NCBI GenBank assembly: GCA_030065175.1
Contig: JASJDH010000014.1
Location: 1-37,526 of the forward strand
Reading direction: 5' to 3'
From: Leptolyngbyaceae cyanobacterium MO_188.B28
GTDB taxonomy: Bacteria > Cyanobacteriota > Cyanobacteriia > Phormidesmidales > Phormidesmidaceae
DNA length: 37,526 nucleotides
How positions within the stretch are numbered: the stretch's first letter is position 1; each line of letters starts with the position of its first letter. The position numbers were made by a program, and so were the translations under genes. Positions 24,741 to 33,143 of this stretch are shown piece by piece. Under the pieces are notes generated by a model. The model was not told where the DNA came from. It did not search any database and was given only the letters and a program-made list of their open reading frames with translations.

Positions 24741-24796
24741 CACCCATCCACCCATCCACCCATCCACCCATCCACCCATCCACCCATCCACCCATC
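24741..24796. repeat. Octameric tandem repeat (CACCCATC x7)
   Basis: Seven perfect copies of an 8-base unit, followed by a partial copy and a C-rich tract to about 24842. The reverse complement of the same unit appears at 36446-36477. The repeat can be read in frame upstream of the HEAGH gene as Thr/His/Pro repeats, but I consider it non-coding. Confidence 0.9.
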
Positions 24797-24848
24797 CACC
24801 CCTGTCCCCTACCTCCCCATCCCCCCCTATCCCTATCCCCCGTCTACC

Positions 24849-25532
24849 ATGAGTCAAACGACCCTCAACCTCATAGCCATCTCTGTCTTCGCCATCACCA
24901 TGTCGAGTCTCTTGGGGCCGGTGATTGGGGTGTCGCCGGTTGCGCCTGCGATCGCGACGGTGGGGTTGCTGGGGTTGGCGACGCTTGATCGGTTTGGTTG
25001 GGAGGGTAGAGGGGGAACGATCCTAGTCAATTGGGTTTCGGGGGTTTCGGCTGAGTATCGGGAGCGGGTGTTGCGGCATGAGGCGGGGCATTTCTTGGCG
25101 GCGCATTTGCTGGATATTCCAGTGACTGATTACACCCTAAGCGCTTGGGAGGCTTGGCGGCGGGATCTATCGGGCGAAGGCGGGGTGGTGGTGGACGCCC
25201 AAGCGCTGGAGGCGGAACTAACTAAAGGGGCGCTTTCAGCCCAACGATTGGATCGATATGGGATTGTTTGGATGGCCGGGACGGCGGCGGAATTAATTGC
25301 CTATGGAACGGCGGAAGGGGGCGACGATGATCGCCAGACCCTTCAGATGCTTTGGCGTCAGCTCAATTTTCCGCGTTCGGAGTATGCCGTTAAGCAACGT
25401 TGGTTCACGCTACAGGCCCGGACGTTGATTGAGAAGAATTGGGAAGCGTATGAGGCGCTGACGGCGGCTATGGAGAACAAGGCTTCTGCGGAGGAGTGTC
25501 GTCAAATTATTCAGCAATATCGCGTGGATTAG
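24849..25532 (+). CDS. Membrane HEAGH metalloprotease-like protein (FtsH-type peptidase domain without AAA)
   Basis: The 227-residue protein has two hydrophobic helices at about residues 6-26 and 29-47. These are followed by a domain with H77-E78-A79-G80-H81 ([18 protein letters not shown]), the zinc site of M41 peptidases such as FtsH. A downstream [12 protein letters not shown] segment (about 153-164) could provide the third metal ligand, as in FtsH. There is no AAA ATPase domain. Cyanobacteria carry such proteins, often annotated as ATP-dependent Zn proteases; whether they cleave protein is unknown to me. I chose the ATG at 24849 because sequence upstream is tandem repeat. Its stop overlaps the convergent GGDEF gene by four bases. 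Confidence 0.75.
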   Translation: MSQTTLNLIAISVFAITMSSLLGPVIGVSPVAPAIATVGLLGLATLDRFGWEGRGGTILVNWVSGVSAEYRERVLRHEAGHFLAAHLLDIPVTDYTLSAWEAWRRDLSGEGGVVVDAQALEAELTKGALSAQRLDRYGIVWMAGTAAELIAYGTAEGGDDDRQTLQMLWRQLNFPRSEYAVKQRWFTLQARTLIEKNWEAYEALTAAMENKASAEECRQIIQQYRVD

Positions 25533-26530
25533 GAGGCAGGATTCAGCACAACGCGATTGCGGCCCTCCGCCTTGGCCTTCAATAGGTTTTGATCGGCGCG
25601 ATGGAGTAGATTAGTTCCCTGATTGTCGTCAGTGGGGAGTAAACCCGAAACCCCAATGCTAACCGTTAGATTGAGATCCACGGATTCGATGGGAAAGGGC
25701 TTCTCGCTGATTAATTGGCAGAACCGTCGGCCAATGATAAAGGCTTCTTCAGACGTCGTGTTGCTGAGGAGGATGACAAACTCCTCGCCGCCATAGCGAA
25801 AGAGCGTATCGTAGAATCGCATGTTGTATTGTAGTCTTTCCGCTAACATTTTCAGCGCCTGATCGCCCACAAGATGGCCGTAAGTGTCGTTGACGGTCTT
25901 GAAATAGTCAATATCCACAATCATCAAACTCAAGTCCAATTCCTTGGACCGAGCATTTTTAATTTGCCGAGGCAGTTCCCAGTCAAACGCTCGACGGTTG
26001 TTGATTTGAGTTAGCGGATCGGCGAGGGCGATCGCTGACAAAAGATCATTGGCGCGCGTCAGTTCTCGATAACTTCGTACCCGATGTAACCCCGTCCTAA
26101 CCTGAGCTTCTAGCAATCGACTCTGAGCCGCTTGAGTCGGAAATTCCTGGTGTGAGAAATCTGCATCCGGCCATTTCTGAGGAAGCCACAAATAGGCGTC
26201 TGCCCCCGCTTCAAGGGCCTTAGTGGTCAGATTAACCAGATCGACTAAAGAGCCATTTGCAGGGACGCTGAGAAAGTTAACGCGATCCTCCAGCAAAATG
26301 CAATAAACCCAAGCAAGTTGGCGCTGTTTCTTGAGCGTGCGGCAGAGTTTCCAGTTATCCGGAAGACTGGATTGGAGCAACAATAAGTCCGGCGGACGGG
26401 TTTGAATGATCGCTTCAGCTTCCTCTGTGGATGGAACTGAGTCGATGGTCAAGGCGGAAAAACCTCGCACACTGCCCACCAAGCTAGAGGGAAAATTCCC
26501 ATCCCCAACTAAAAGTACCGAGGCATTCAT
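25529..26530 (-). CDS. Diguanylate cyclase with degenerate receiver domain
   Basis: The 333-residue soluble protein has a receiver-like N-terminal half (1-~150). A GGDEF domain (about 165-330) follows, with the active-site GGEEF at 247-251 and the c-di-GMP inhibitory RxxD (RFYD, 238-241) at the standard spacing. It should therefore make c-di-GMP and be feedback-inhibited. In the receiver half the expected phospho-acceptor Asp is replaced by Gln (PPDLLLLQSSLPD, Q53), and an insert near 83-105 interrupts the usual fold, so it is probably a pseudo-receiver. The two 3' ends with the HEAGH gene overlap by four bases. The upstream spacer of 394 bases is shared with alaS. Confidence 0.88.
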   Translation of the reverse strand: MNASVLLVGDGNFPSSLVGSVRGFSALTIDSVPSTEEAEAIIQTRPPDLLLLQSSLPDNWKLCRTLKKQRQLAWVYCILLEDRVNFLSVPANGSLVDLVNLTTKALEAGADAYLWLPQKWPDADFSHQEFPTQAAQSRLLEAQVRTGLHRVRSYRELTRANDLLSAIALADPLTQINNRRAFDWELPRQIKNARSKELDLSLMIVDIDYFKTVNDTYGHLVGDQALKMLAERLQYNMRFYDTLFRYGGEEFVILLSNTTSEEAFIIGRRFCQLISEKPFPIESVDLNLTVSIGVSGLLPTDDNQGTNLLHRADQNLLKAKAEGRNRVVLNPAS

Positions 26531-26924
26531 GCGTTAATTTAGCAAGCTAACAGGTAGTCAAGAGCAAGGCCCTAATTCCGCATCTTGGAGACGCCAATTG
26601 GACAATAACCGGATGGGCTGATCAGACCGGAAGAGCTACCTGGCGACAAACCTAAGATTGACTAGGTTTGTCTAACATAGATGTGGCAATTTGACCATAC
26701 CGCTAGATTAGCAGGCTGTTAGGATCTTACTCTACAGAATTCAGCCTCCGATTTATCCATTTCCTATTCAGTTATCTAAACCTTTTATATTAGGACAGAT
26801 TTTTAAGCGAATCCCTTACTGCTGTCCCGCTGTAAAAGACGAACATCGGTCAGAATAGAATCTTAGAGATAAATTGTCTGTAGATTTAAGTTTCTAAGCT
26901 TGCAGTCTGTTCTACTGAATTCCT
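26531..26924. other. Divergent intergenic region upstream of alaS
   Basis: This 394-base AT-rich spacer between the GGDEF gene and alaS has no open frame of note. It contains one 10-bp hairpin (26645-26672). No clear Shine-Dalgarno sequence precedes the alaS ATG. Confidence 0.5.
26645..26672. promoter_or_regulatory. 10-bp inverted repeat in the GGDEF/alaS divergent spacer
   Basis: GACAAACCTA (26645-26654) is exactly complementary to TAGGTTTGTC (26663-26672), around an 8-base loop. Its place between divergent promoters fits an operator or an RNA leader hairpin better than a terminator. The regulator is unknown. Confidence 0.45.
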
Positions 26925-29576
26925 ATGTCCACCTCTCAGCCTCAGCCTGCTCTGATAAAGATGAGCGGCGCTCAAATTCGACAGAAATTCTTAGATTTCT
27001 ATTCGGCTAACGGGCATCAAGTGCTGCCCAGCGCTTCTCTAGTGCCGGAAGATCCCACTGTGCTCTTGACGATTGCCGGTATGCTGCCCTTCAAGCCGAT
27101 CTTCTTGGGACAGCGTCCGGCTGAGTTTCCTAAAGCGACGACTTCCCAAAAGTGTATTCGCACCAATGACATTGAGAATGTGGGACGGACAGCCCGGCAT
27201 CACACCTTCTTTGAGATGTTAGGGAATTTTAGTTTTGGCGATTACTTTAAGGAGAAGGCGATCGCTTGGGCTTGGGAGCTATCGACCGAGGTGTTTGGCC
27301 TGCCGCCAGAGCGGCTAGTGCCGAGTGTGTTTGAAGACGATGATGAAGCCTTCGCCATCTGGCGCGACCAAATTGGAATACCGCCCCATCGAATCCAGCG
27401 GATGGGGGCCGACGATAACTTCTGGACTTCAGGGCCGACAGGTCCTTGTGGACCTTGCTCAGAAATATATTACGACTTTCATCCTGAGCAGGGGGATGAC
27501 CAAATTGATTTAGAGGATGACAGCCGCTTCATTGAGTTCTACAACCTGGTTTTCATGCAGTACAACCGGGATAGCGACGGTCAGCTCGCCCCCTTGCAAA
27601 ACCAGAATATTGACACCGGCATGGGCCTGGAACGCATGGCCCAAATCCTGCAGCAGGTCCCCAATAATTATGAAACCGACTTAATTTTTCCCATTATCCA
27701 GGCCGCTGCTGAGATTGTCGGCATTGACTATCACAAAAGCGATGAGTCCGCCAAAACTTCCCTCAAAGTCATTGGCGATCATGTCAGAGCGGTGGCGCAT
27801 TTAATCGCTGATGGGGTGACGGCGTCAAATATCGGCCGGGGCTATGTTCTGCGGCGGTTGATTCGCCGAATCGTTCGCCATGGCCGATTGCTGGGGATTG
27901 AGGGCGCGTTTATTAATCGGGTGGCGGAGGCTGCGATCGCCCTATCAGCCTCCGCTTATCCAAACCTGAAGGAACGGCGAGACGCTATCAAAGCGGAGTT
28001 GCAGCGGGAAGAATCTCAATTCCTCAAAACAATTGAAAAGGGGGAGAAGCTGCTGGCGGAAATTTTGGCGAAGAAGCCCAAGCAGATTTCAGGTAAGGAT
28101 GCCTTCACCCTCTATGACACCCACGGATTTCCGTTGGAACTGACTCAGGAAATTGCCGAGGAGCAGGGATTGACGGTCGATGCGGCTGGGTTTGAAGTGG
28201 AAATGGAACGTCAACGCCAACGCGGTCGAGACGCCCATGAAACGATTGATTTAACCGTCCAGGGGAGTCTGGACAAGTTGGCGGAGCATATCCATTCCAC
28301 CCAGTTTTTGGGCTACTCCGACGCAACCGCCCAAAGCAAAGTGGAGGCGGTGTTGGTGGATGGGGAAGTGGTGGAATCCGCTGCAGCCGGGGCTGAGGTC
28401 CAGGTGGTGCTGGCCCAGACCCCGTTCTACGCTGAATCAGGCGGACAAATTGGCGATCGCGGCGTTCTCTCCACGGAGACAGCCCTGGTCCAAGTTGAAG
28501 ATGTTCAGAAAGAAGGGGACATCTTTGTCCACTTTGGCCGCATCGAACAAGGCGGGTTGAAGCCTGGCGATATGGTCACGGCTCAGATTGATCGGTCTAG
28601 TCGGCGGCGGGCTCAAGCGAATCATACGGCGACCCATCTGCTGCAGGCGGCGCTCCAAAAAATCGTAGACCCTTCTATTTCCCAGGCAGGCTCCCTGGTG
28701 GCGTTTGATCGACTGCGATTTGACTTTAATTGTCCCCGGGCGTTAACGGCGGCGGAGCTGCAGCAGGTTGAAGACCAGATCAATGCCTGGATAGTGGAAG
28801 GCCATGCCGCTGAAGTGGCGGTGATGCCCATCGATGAAGCCAAAGCCAAAGGCGCGATCGCCATGTTTGGCGAGAAGTATGGGGCTGAGGTGCGGGTGAT
28901 TGATTTCCCTGGGGTGTCTATGGAGTTATGTGGCGGCACCCACGTGAGCAACACCGCTGAGATTGGCCTATTCAAGATAGTCTCTGAGACCGGTGTAGCT
29001 TCCGGAGTGCGTCGAATTGAAGCCGTCGCTGGACCTGCTGTGTTGACCTATCTCAATGTGCGGGATCAGGTGGTGCGGCAGTTAAGCGATCGCTTTAAGG
29101 CGAAACCCGAAGAACTTCCTGATCGAATCGCCACGCTACAAACTGACCTCAAAACCACTCAAAAAGAGCTGGAGTCACTCAAGTCGGAATTGGCTTTGGT
29201 TAAGTCCGATCAACTGCTGGCTCAAGCAAAATCAGTGGGAGACCTTAATGTTCTAGTCGCCTTCCTAGAAGGCGTCACGCCTGACGCCCTGAAAACGGCG
29301 GCTGAACGACTGCTGCAAAAACTAGGTGAGGGCGCCGTATTGCTAGGCTCTGCGCCGACCCCTGACAAAGTGAGTTTAGTGGCGGCCTTTAGCCCAGCCG
29401 TCAATAAAAAAGGGCTCCAGGCCGGGAAGTTTGTCGGCGGCGTCGCCAAGATTTGCGGCGGCGGCGGCGGCGGTCGACCTAATCTAGCTCAAGCCGGCGG
29501 TCGCGATCCTAGCAAACTGACAGAGGCTCTAGAGAGCGCCAGAAAACAACTGCTTGACAAGCTTGGAAGCAAGTAG
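26925..29576 (+). CDS. alaS: Alanyl-tRNA synthetase
   Basis: The 883-residue class II synthetase charges tRNA(Ala). In order: the aminoacylation domain with [18 protein letters not shown] (motif 2 region, about residues 92-109) and the tRNA-recognition helices. The editing domain follows with HTATHLL (about 566-572) and CGGTHV (about 669-674), which hydrolyses mischarged Ser- and Gly-tRNA. Last come a coiled coil (about 725-770) and the C-Ala domain with a glycine run (about 843-848) and [10 protein letters not shown]. All key residues are present and length is typical. The first ~10 residues are a variable tail. It is transcribed alone; an inverted repeat stands 52 bases after the stop. Confidence 0.97.
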   Translation: MSTSQPQPALIKMSGAQIRQKFLDFYSANGHQVLPSASLVPEDPTVLLTIAGMLPFKPIFLGQRPAEFPKATTSQKCIRTNDIENVGRTARHHTFFEMLGNFSFGDYFKEKAIAWAWELSTEVFGLPPERLVPSVFEDDDEAFAIWRDQIGIPPHRIQRMGADDNFWTSGPTGPCGPCSEIYYDFHPEQGDDQIDLEDDSRFIEFYNLVFMQYNRDSDGQLAPLQNQNIDTGMGLERMAQILQQVPNNYETDLIFPIIQAAAEIVGIDYHKSDESAKTSLKVIGDHVRAVAHLIADGVTASNIGRGYVLRRLIRRIVRHGRLLGIEGAFINRVAEAAIALSASAYPNLKERRDAIKAELQREESQFLKTIEKGEKLLAEILAKKPKQISGKDAFTLYDTHGFPLELTQEIAEEQGLTVDAAGFEVEMERQRQRGRDAHETIDLTVQGSLDKLAEHIHSTQFLGYSDATAQSKVEAVLVDGEVVESAAAGAEVQVVLAQTPFYAESGGQIGDRGVLSTETALVQVEDVQKEGDIFVHFGRIEQGGLKPGDMVTAQIDRSSRRRAQANHTATHLLQAALQKIVDPSISQAGSLVAFDRLRFDFNCPRALTAAELQQVEDQINAWIVEGHAAEVAVMPIDEAKAKGAIAMFGEKYGAEVRVIDFPGVSMELCGGTHVSNTAEIGLFKIVSETGVASGVRRIEAVAGPAVLTYLNVRDQVVRQLSDRFKAKPEELPDRIATLQTDLKTTQKELESLKSELALVKSDQLLAQAKSVGDLNVLVAFLEGVTPDALKTAAERLLQKLGEGAVLLGSAPTPDKVSLVAAFSPAVNKKGLQAGKFVGGVAKICGGGGGGRPNLAQAGGRDPSKLTEALESARKQLLDKLGSK

Positions 29577-29903
29577 AGAAAAAGGGGGGGGCGATAGGAT
29601 TCCTCCATTTCTCCTCCTGGGCAGGCGGTAGGAAGTAGACGGTAGGCAGGGGAGATTACCCCGTCTACTCCCTACTGTCTACTCCTGAAACTGCAAAGTT
29701 CGATGCACACCAGCCGAGATTCTCCCTGCGGATTATCTACAGGCAGAAAGTGGGATCCAGAGATGTGAAAATTAGGGGAAATCCTTCGCTTCACCAAGGA
29801 AAGTTTGATGGCGGTCAGTCTACTTTGGGCCATGAAGACAACTTCTGTGTACACTGTAGCAACCTGAGAGGGCGCGACAGGATAACGCATTGGGGATGAA
29901 CGA
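29577..29903. other. Intergenic region between alaS and the coiled-coil transporter gene
   Basis: This 327-base gap contains the inverted repeat and heptamers at 29628-29685 described separately. The remainder (to 29903) looks like a promoter/leader region; a GGGGATGA ribosome-binding site precedes the next ATG. No convincing gene is seen on either strand. Confidence 0.5.
29628..29675. terminator. Imperfect 15-bp inverted repeat after alaS
   Basis: Bases 29628-29642 pair with 29661-29675 at 14 of 15 positions, with an 18-base loop. The right arm merges into three heptamers (CTACTCC, CTACTGT, CTACTCC; 29665-29685). It is the likely transcription end of alaS, built from repeat DNA. Confidence 0.5.
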
Positions 29904-31751
29904 ATGAAGCAGTTCGACAATCTACCGAATGATTTAGGAGCAGAGGTTCCTAAATCTGTAGAGGCGACGCTGCAGACGATTACTCAGGATTTGAGGAATC
30001 TACAGCAGAATTTCTCTGGTCAGCTTTCCCAAGATTTGGAACGACTGCAGAGAGAAAAAGCACGTCTCATACAGGATATTGAGGCGCTACAGGAGGAGTA
30101 TCAATCTCTCCAAACCGACTATAAAAGTCTGCAGTCGGACCATAAAGCGGCTTTATCGAGTCAGCAACTGGCCCAGCAGCAAGTTTGGGCTAAACGGCTA
30201 GCCCAGGCGTTAGCGACGCATTTACAGGCCCATCTGACGCACTCTCTGTATCCCTCCGCCAGTGATTTGGGAACCGCTCAGTCTCCTTCCCCTTCTTTCC
30301 CTGCAGGCCTGCCTAGTTCTTTAGAAAATGCCTACCAATTGCTCTCTTCGCTGGACTCAACCCTAAATGGAGCGCTGCAGTCACTTCAGCAAGATCTCAA
30401 TGGCTATCAGAGTTCCTTGTCTCAGCAAATCAGCCGTATGCATAGCATGGAGCGGCAAGGAGAAGCGATTTTAGAAGCCTTAGTTAATCGCCTTAGCCAG
30501 CAACTCCAGACTGAGTTAGTCAGACCTCCCCTTAAACCGTCCTTACCTGATAATGGCTATGACGGGTCGGCTCAACAGAGACATTCGCATTCCAATTTTC
30601 AAGTCCAACCCATATCCTTCCCGCCGTCTCAGGACTCAAAAAGATCCTCTGAGACGAGGGCAGGCGCCCTAAGGGGGCAGCCGCAACAATCCCCTCAGAT
30701 GTCGTCGGTCAAGCGGAAATCTGTTAAGTTATTTGGCCTGCCCAGAGGGCTGATTCTGATTATTCTTTCGACGCTAGCGCTGGCGATTCATTACGTATTG
30801 GTTAGTGTTGTTTGGAACGGCGGTCAAATTTTCGGACTCATCGCCATCGAAAGCGTTATGCCGCTTAATTTTTCTAACGCCTTGCTGCTGCTTTGGGTGC
30901 GGATGATCATTGTCTTGAGCCTAACGCCATGGCTGGCGATGCAGCTGTACCCCCCTGTATGGCGAGATATTCGCCGATTTTTCACCGCTAGAGATCGACG
31001 TTCCCTGTTCCAGATAATTGGCAGCGGCCTGTTTTTGTTTTTGGCCCAGGCGGCAATTTTTATGGCGATCGCGCAGGTGGGGCCGGGGGTGGCGATCACA
31101 CTGCTGTTCATGTATCCATTGATAACGGTGCCCCTAGCTTGGTTTGTATTTGGCGATCGCCCCTCTCCGCTACGGATCGTGGTGATGATTGCGATCTTGA
31201 TGGGGATTGTTTTCACGGCATTGCCTGAAATTACCATGGATTTAGCCGGGGGCGGTGTATCTATATCTGGGATTATTAAAGCTCTCTTTGCCGGCTGCGC
31301 CTTCGCTGTGTACGTGATATCAATGCAGATGGGCTTCCGGAAGCTCCACCCCGTTCCGGTCAGTTTGGTCCAATACATCGCTATTTTCATCATCACCACG
31401 TTACTCTTGGTCATTCACCTCTTTAACGGTGAATTCCAGCCCCCTACAGGGAGCCTGCCTGGATTGGGATTGGCGTTGGGTGGATTGCTACTGGGGGTGC
31501 TGGCCGTACTGGACTATTTTTGTAATAACTACGGCAGGCAGTTTATTAGGGCTGTTCAAGCCCCTATAATTGCCTCTTGCGGTCCTATCCTCACCGCTAT
31601 CCTGGCGGTTATCATCATCCCGGGTGAAATATCATCCCTAGGCGTAGTTCAATGGGTGGGTATTATCCTGGTCACCATAGGCGTTATCGCCCTGAGCTTA
31701 GAAAGAATGGCAGGACAAGAAAAAAAGCCCAAAAAAATCTCTAAACAATAA
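29904..31751 (+). CDS. Coiled-coil/EamA (DMT) fusion transporter
   Basis: The 615-residue protein has two unlike halves. Residues about 20-100 form a long coiled coil with regular Leu/Gln heptads (QDLERLQREKARLIQDIEAL), followed by a Ser/Gln/Pro-rich linker to about 275. From about 280 on, roughly ten membrane helices make two EamA repeats of the drug/metabolite transporter superfamily, with the family-like ALDYF/NYGRQF and LTAILAVIIIPGEI segments in the second. The substrate is unknown. Soluble coiled-coil extensions on DMT permeases are unusual; the extension could mediate oligomerisation or membrane-site localisation. The RBS GGGGATGA is just upstream. It is transcribed alone. Confidence 0.8.
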   Translation: MKQFDNLPNDLGAEVPKSVEATLQTITQDLRNLQQNFSGQLSQDLERLQREKARLIQDIEALQEEYQSLQTDYKSLQSDHKAALSSQQLAQQQVWAKRLAQALATHLQAHLTHSLYPSASDLGTAQSPSPSFPAGLPSSLENAYQLLSSLDSTLNGALQSLQQDLNGYQSSLSQQISRMHSMERQGEAILEALVNRLSQQLQTELVRPPLKPSLPDNGYDGSAQQRHSHSNFQVQPISFPPSQDSKRSSETRAGALRGQPQQSPQMSSVKRKSVKLFGLPRGLILIILSTLALAIHYVLVSVVWNGGQIFGLIAIESVMPLNFSNALLLLWVRMIIVLSLTPWLAMQLYPPVWRDIRRFFTARDRRSLFQIIGSGLFLFLAQAAIFMAIAQVGPGVAITLLFMYPLITVPLAWFVFGDRPSPLRIVVMIAILMGIVFTALPEITMDLAGGGVSISGIIKALFAGCAFAVYVISMQMGFRKLHPVPVSLVQYIAIFIITTLLLVIHLFNGEFQPPTGSLPGLGLALGGLLLGVLAVLDYFCNNYGRQFIRAVQAPIIASCGPILTAILAVIIIPGEISSLGVVQWVGIILVTIGVIALSLERMAGQEKKPKKISKQ

Positions 31752-31973
31752 CCAGCAATACCCGTTTGTATTTCCGGACGTATCGCTGCCCAAGTCAAGT
31801 GCAGCGTTCATCTGCCAACTCAAATATTCCACCTTTATTGGATTGTCCTGACTTCCATTGCACGCCTATTCAGCTTCGGAGAAATCGTTGGGTTTAATGC
31901 TGATAGGCAATTTTTCCGGTTCGAGAGCATCGCGGCCCATATAAAGCTGCTTGCTGTACTATAAGAATTAAAA

Positions 31974-32060
31974 CGGAGAGGGAGGGATTCGAACCCTCGT
32001 TAGAGTCACCCCTAAACAGCATTTCCAGTGCTGCGCCTTCAACCACTCGGCCACCTCTCC
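31974..32060 (-). tRNA. trnS-GGA: tRNA-Ser (GGA anticodon)
   Basis: On the minus strand an 87-base gene folds as a class II tRNA. The acceptor stem is GGAGAGG/CCTCTCC with discriminator G, the D arm contains GCCGAGTGGTTGAAGGC, and the anticodon stem CAGCA/TGCTG carries the loop CTGGAAA (anticodon GGA). There is a long variable arm, and the T arm is GAGGG-TTCGAAT-CCCTC. The long variable arm and GGA anticodon identify serine, decoding UCC and UCU. The 3' CCA is not encoded; TTT follows. It lies between the EamA gene and the ferredoxin gene. Confidence 0.97.
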
Positions 32061-32231
32061 AAGAGAGCAAATTATTTGATTTTTTACTTTACTCACCGAG
32101 TTGATATCCTACCAGAAAGTTAGCCCTTACAGGAACAGAAAATCTAAATTTCGTTGTTTATTCATGAGATCATGGTTCAAAAGCCTGATAATTCTCTTAT
32201 CTGCCGGTTGTTAACGGCTAATCATTAATTT

Positions 32232-32600
32232 ATGACTCATGTTCACACTATTCGAATTCACCATCGGCAACGGAGAATTTCCTACACAGTAAAAGTTCCT
32301 GAAGACCGCTATATTCTCCATAGCGCTGAAAACCAGGGGGTGGATTTACCTTTTTCTTGTCGTAATGGGGCTTGCACAACCTGTGCAGTTCGAGTACTGT
32401 CTGGTGAGGTTCATCAACCCGAAGCTATGGGATTGTCCCCAAAACTTCGGCAAGCTGGGTACGCCCTTCTCTGTGTGAGTTATCCTCGATCTGATCTGGA
32501 AGTCGAAACCCAGGATGAGGACGAGGTGTATGAATTGCAGTTTGGTCGTTACTTTGGCAAGGGCAAAGTGAGGGTTGGTTTACCACTGGATGAAGATTAA
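32232..32600 (+). CDS. 2Fe-2S ferredoxin, FdC2-like with C-terminal extension
   Basis: The 122-residue plant-type ferredoxin has cluster ligands C43, C48, C51 and C81 (FSCRNGACTTCAVR and LLCVSYP), the standard Cx4Cx2C...C spacing. The N-terminus is about 10 residues longer than photosynthetic PetF. The C-terminus carries an extension (ETQDEDEVYELQFGRYFGKGKV), which I recognise from plastid FdC2 and its cyanobacterial relatives rather than from PetF1. FdC2-type proteins are electron carriers of little-known partners. The stop codon overlaps the start of the nuclease-like lipoprotein gene (shared bases 32590-32600), so they are probably translationally coupled. Confidence 0.9.
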   Translation: MTHVHTIRIHHRQRRISYTVKVPEDRYILHSAENQGVDLPFSCRNGACTTCAVRVLSGEVHQPEAMGLSPKLRQAGYALLCVSYPRSDLEVETQDEDEVYELQFGRYFGKGKVRVGLPLDED

Positions 32601-33117
32601 GGGGTATTGGATAGCCCTTCTGCTTTTCGCTAGCAGCGTTTTGTCAGCGTGTCAACCGCTGGATTCTCCCAAAGGGCCGCTAGTGTCTGTAGACCGGGTG
32701 ATTAATGGACAGGTTTTGGAGGTCGTCACTCCGGTGGGCCCTCCCCCTGGGGTTTATAAAGTCCGGCTTGAAGGCATTGACGCCCCTGATCTGAGGCAAA
32801 AGCCCTGGGGAGAAGATGCTAAGCAATATTTGAACGCCCTCATTGCTAATCATCCCATACGCATCGAACCTGCTCGTGAGCTTCCTGATCGATACGATCG
32901 TCTCTGGGCTTACGTATGGCTGGATAAGAAACTTTTAAATGAGCAACTAACGGCGGTGGGGCATGCCTTAGTTCGCCATGAGCAAGCGGTTCAACTGAAG
33001 TACGGTAAGCAATTGATCAGAGCCCAAGAGCGGGCCCGACTTGGCGGCCTAGGGGTGTGGCGTCCCGAAAATCCGATGCGTGAGACCCCGCAAGAGTTCC
33101 GTAAACATAAGCAATAG
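32590..33117 (+). CDS. Thermonuclease-like (SNase fold) lipoprotein with altered active site
   Basis: The 175-residue precursor begins MKIKGYWIALLLFASSVLSA with C21 as the lipobox cysteine, so it should be a lipid-anchored extracytoplasmic protein. The mature domain matches staphylococcal nuclease. VRLEGIDAPD carries R59 and D64 (nuclease Arg35 and Asp40), and DRYDRLWAYVWL carries R104 (Arg87). The DGDT motif, which holds the calcium ligand Asp21, is instead N39-G40-Q41-V42, and Glu43 appears as D67. It may be weakly active or catalytically dead. The ATG at 32590 lies inside the end of the ferredoxin gene in another frame; an upstream ATG at 32575 would add five residues. Confidence 0.82.
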   Translation: MKIKGYWIALLLFASSVLSACQPLDSPKGPLVSVDRVINGQVLEVVTPVGPPPGVYKVRLEGIDAPDLRQKPWGEDAKQYLNALIANHPIRIEPARELPDRYDRLWAYVWLDKKLLNEQLTAVGHALVRHEQAVQLKYGKQLIRAQERARLGGLGVWRPENPMRETPQEFRKHKQ

Positions 33118-33143
33118 CCGACAAATCAGGTTTCCTTACCGAT

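Noticed and set aside
24741-24796. Possible CRISPR-like array
   Set aside because: The copies are contiguous 8-base units without spacers, so this is a simple tandem repeat.
24693-24848. N-terminal Thr/His/Pro repeat extension of the HEAGH protein
   Set aside because: The in-frame extension is encoded by the heptamer and octamer arrays and a C-rich tract; the ATG at 24849 directly precedes the first membrane helix.
30824-31414. 196-codon minus-strand frame
   Set aside because: It lies entirely inside the membrane-domain part of the EamA gene; long antisense frames are common opposite hydrophobic coding DNA.
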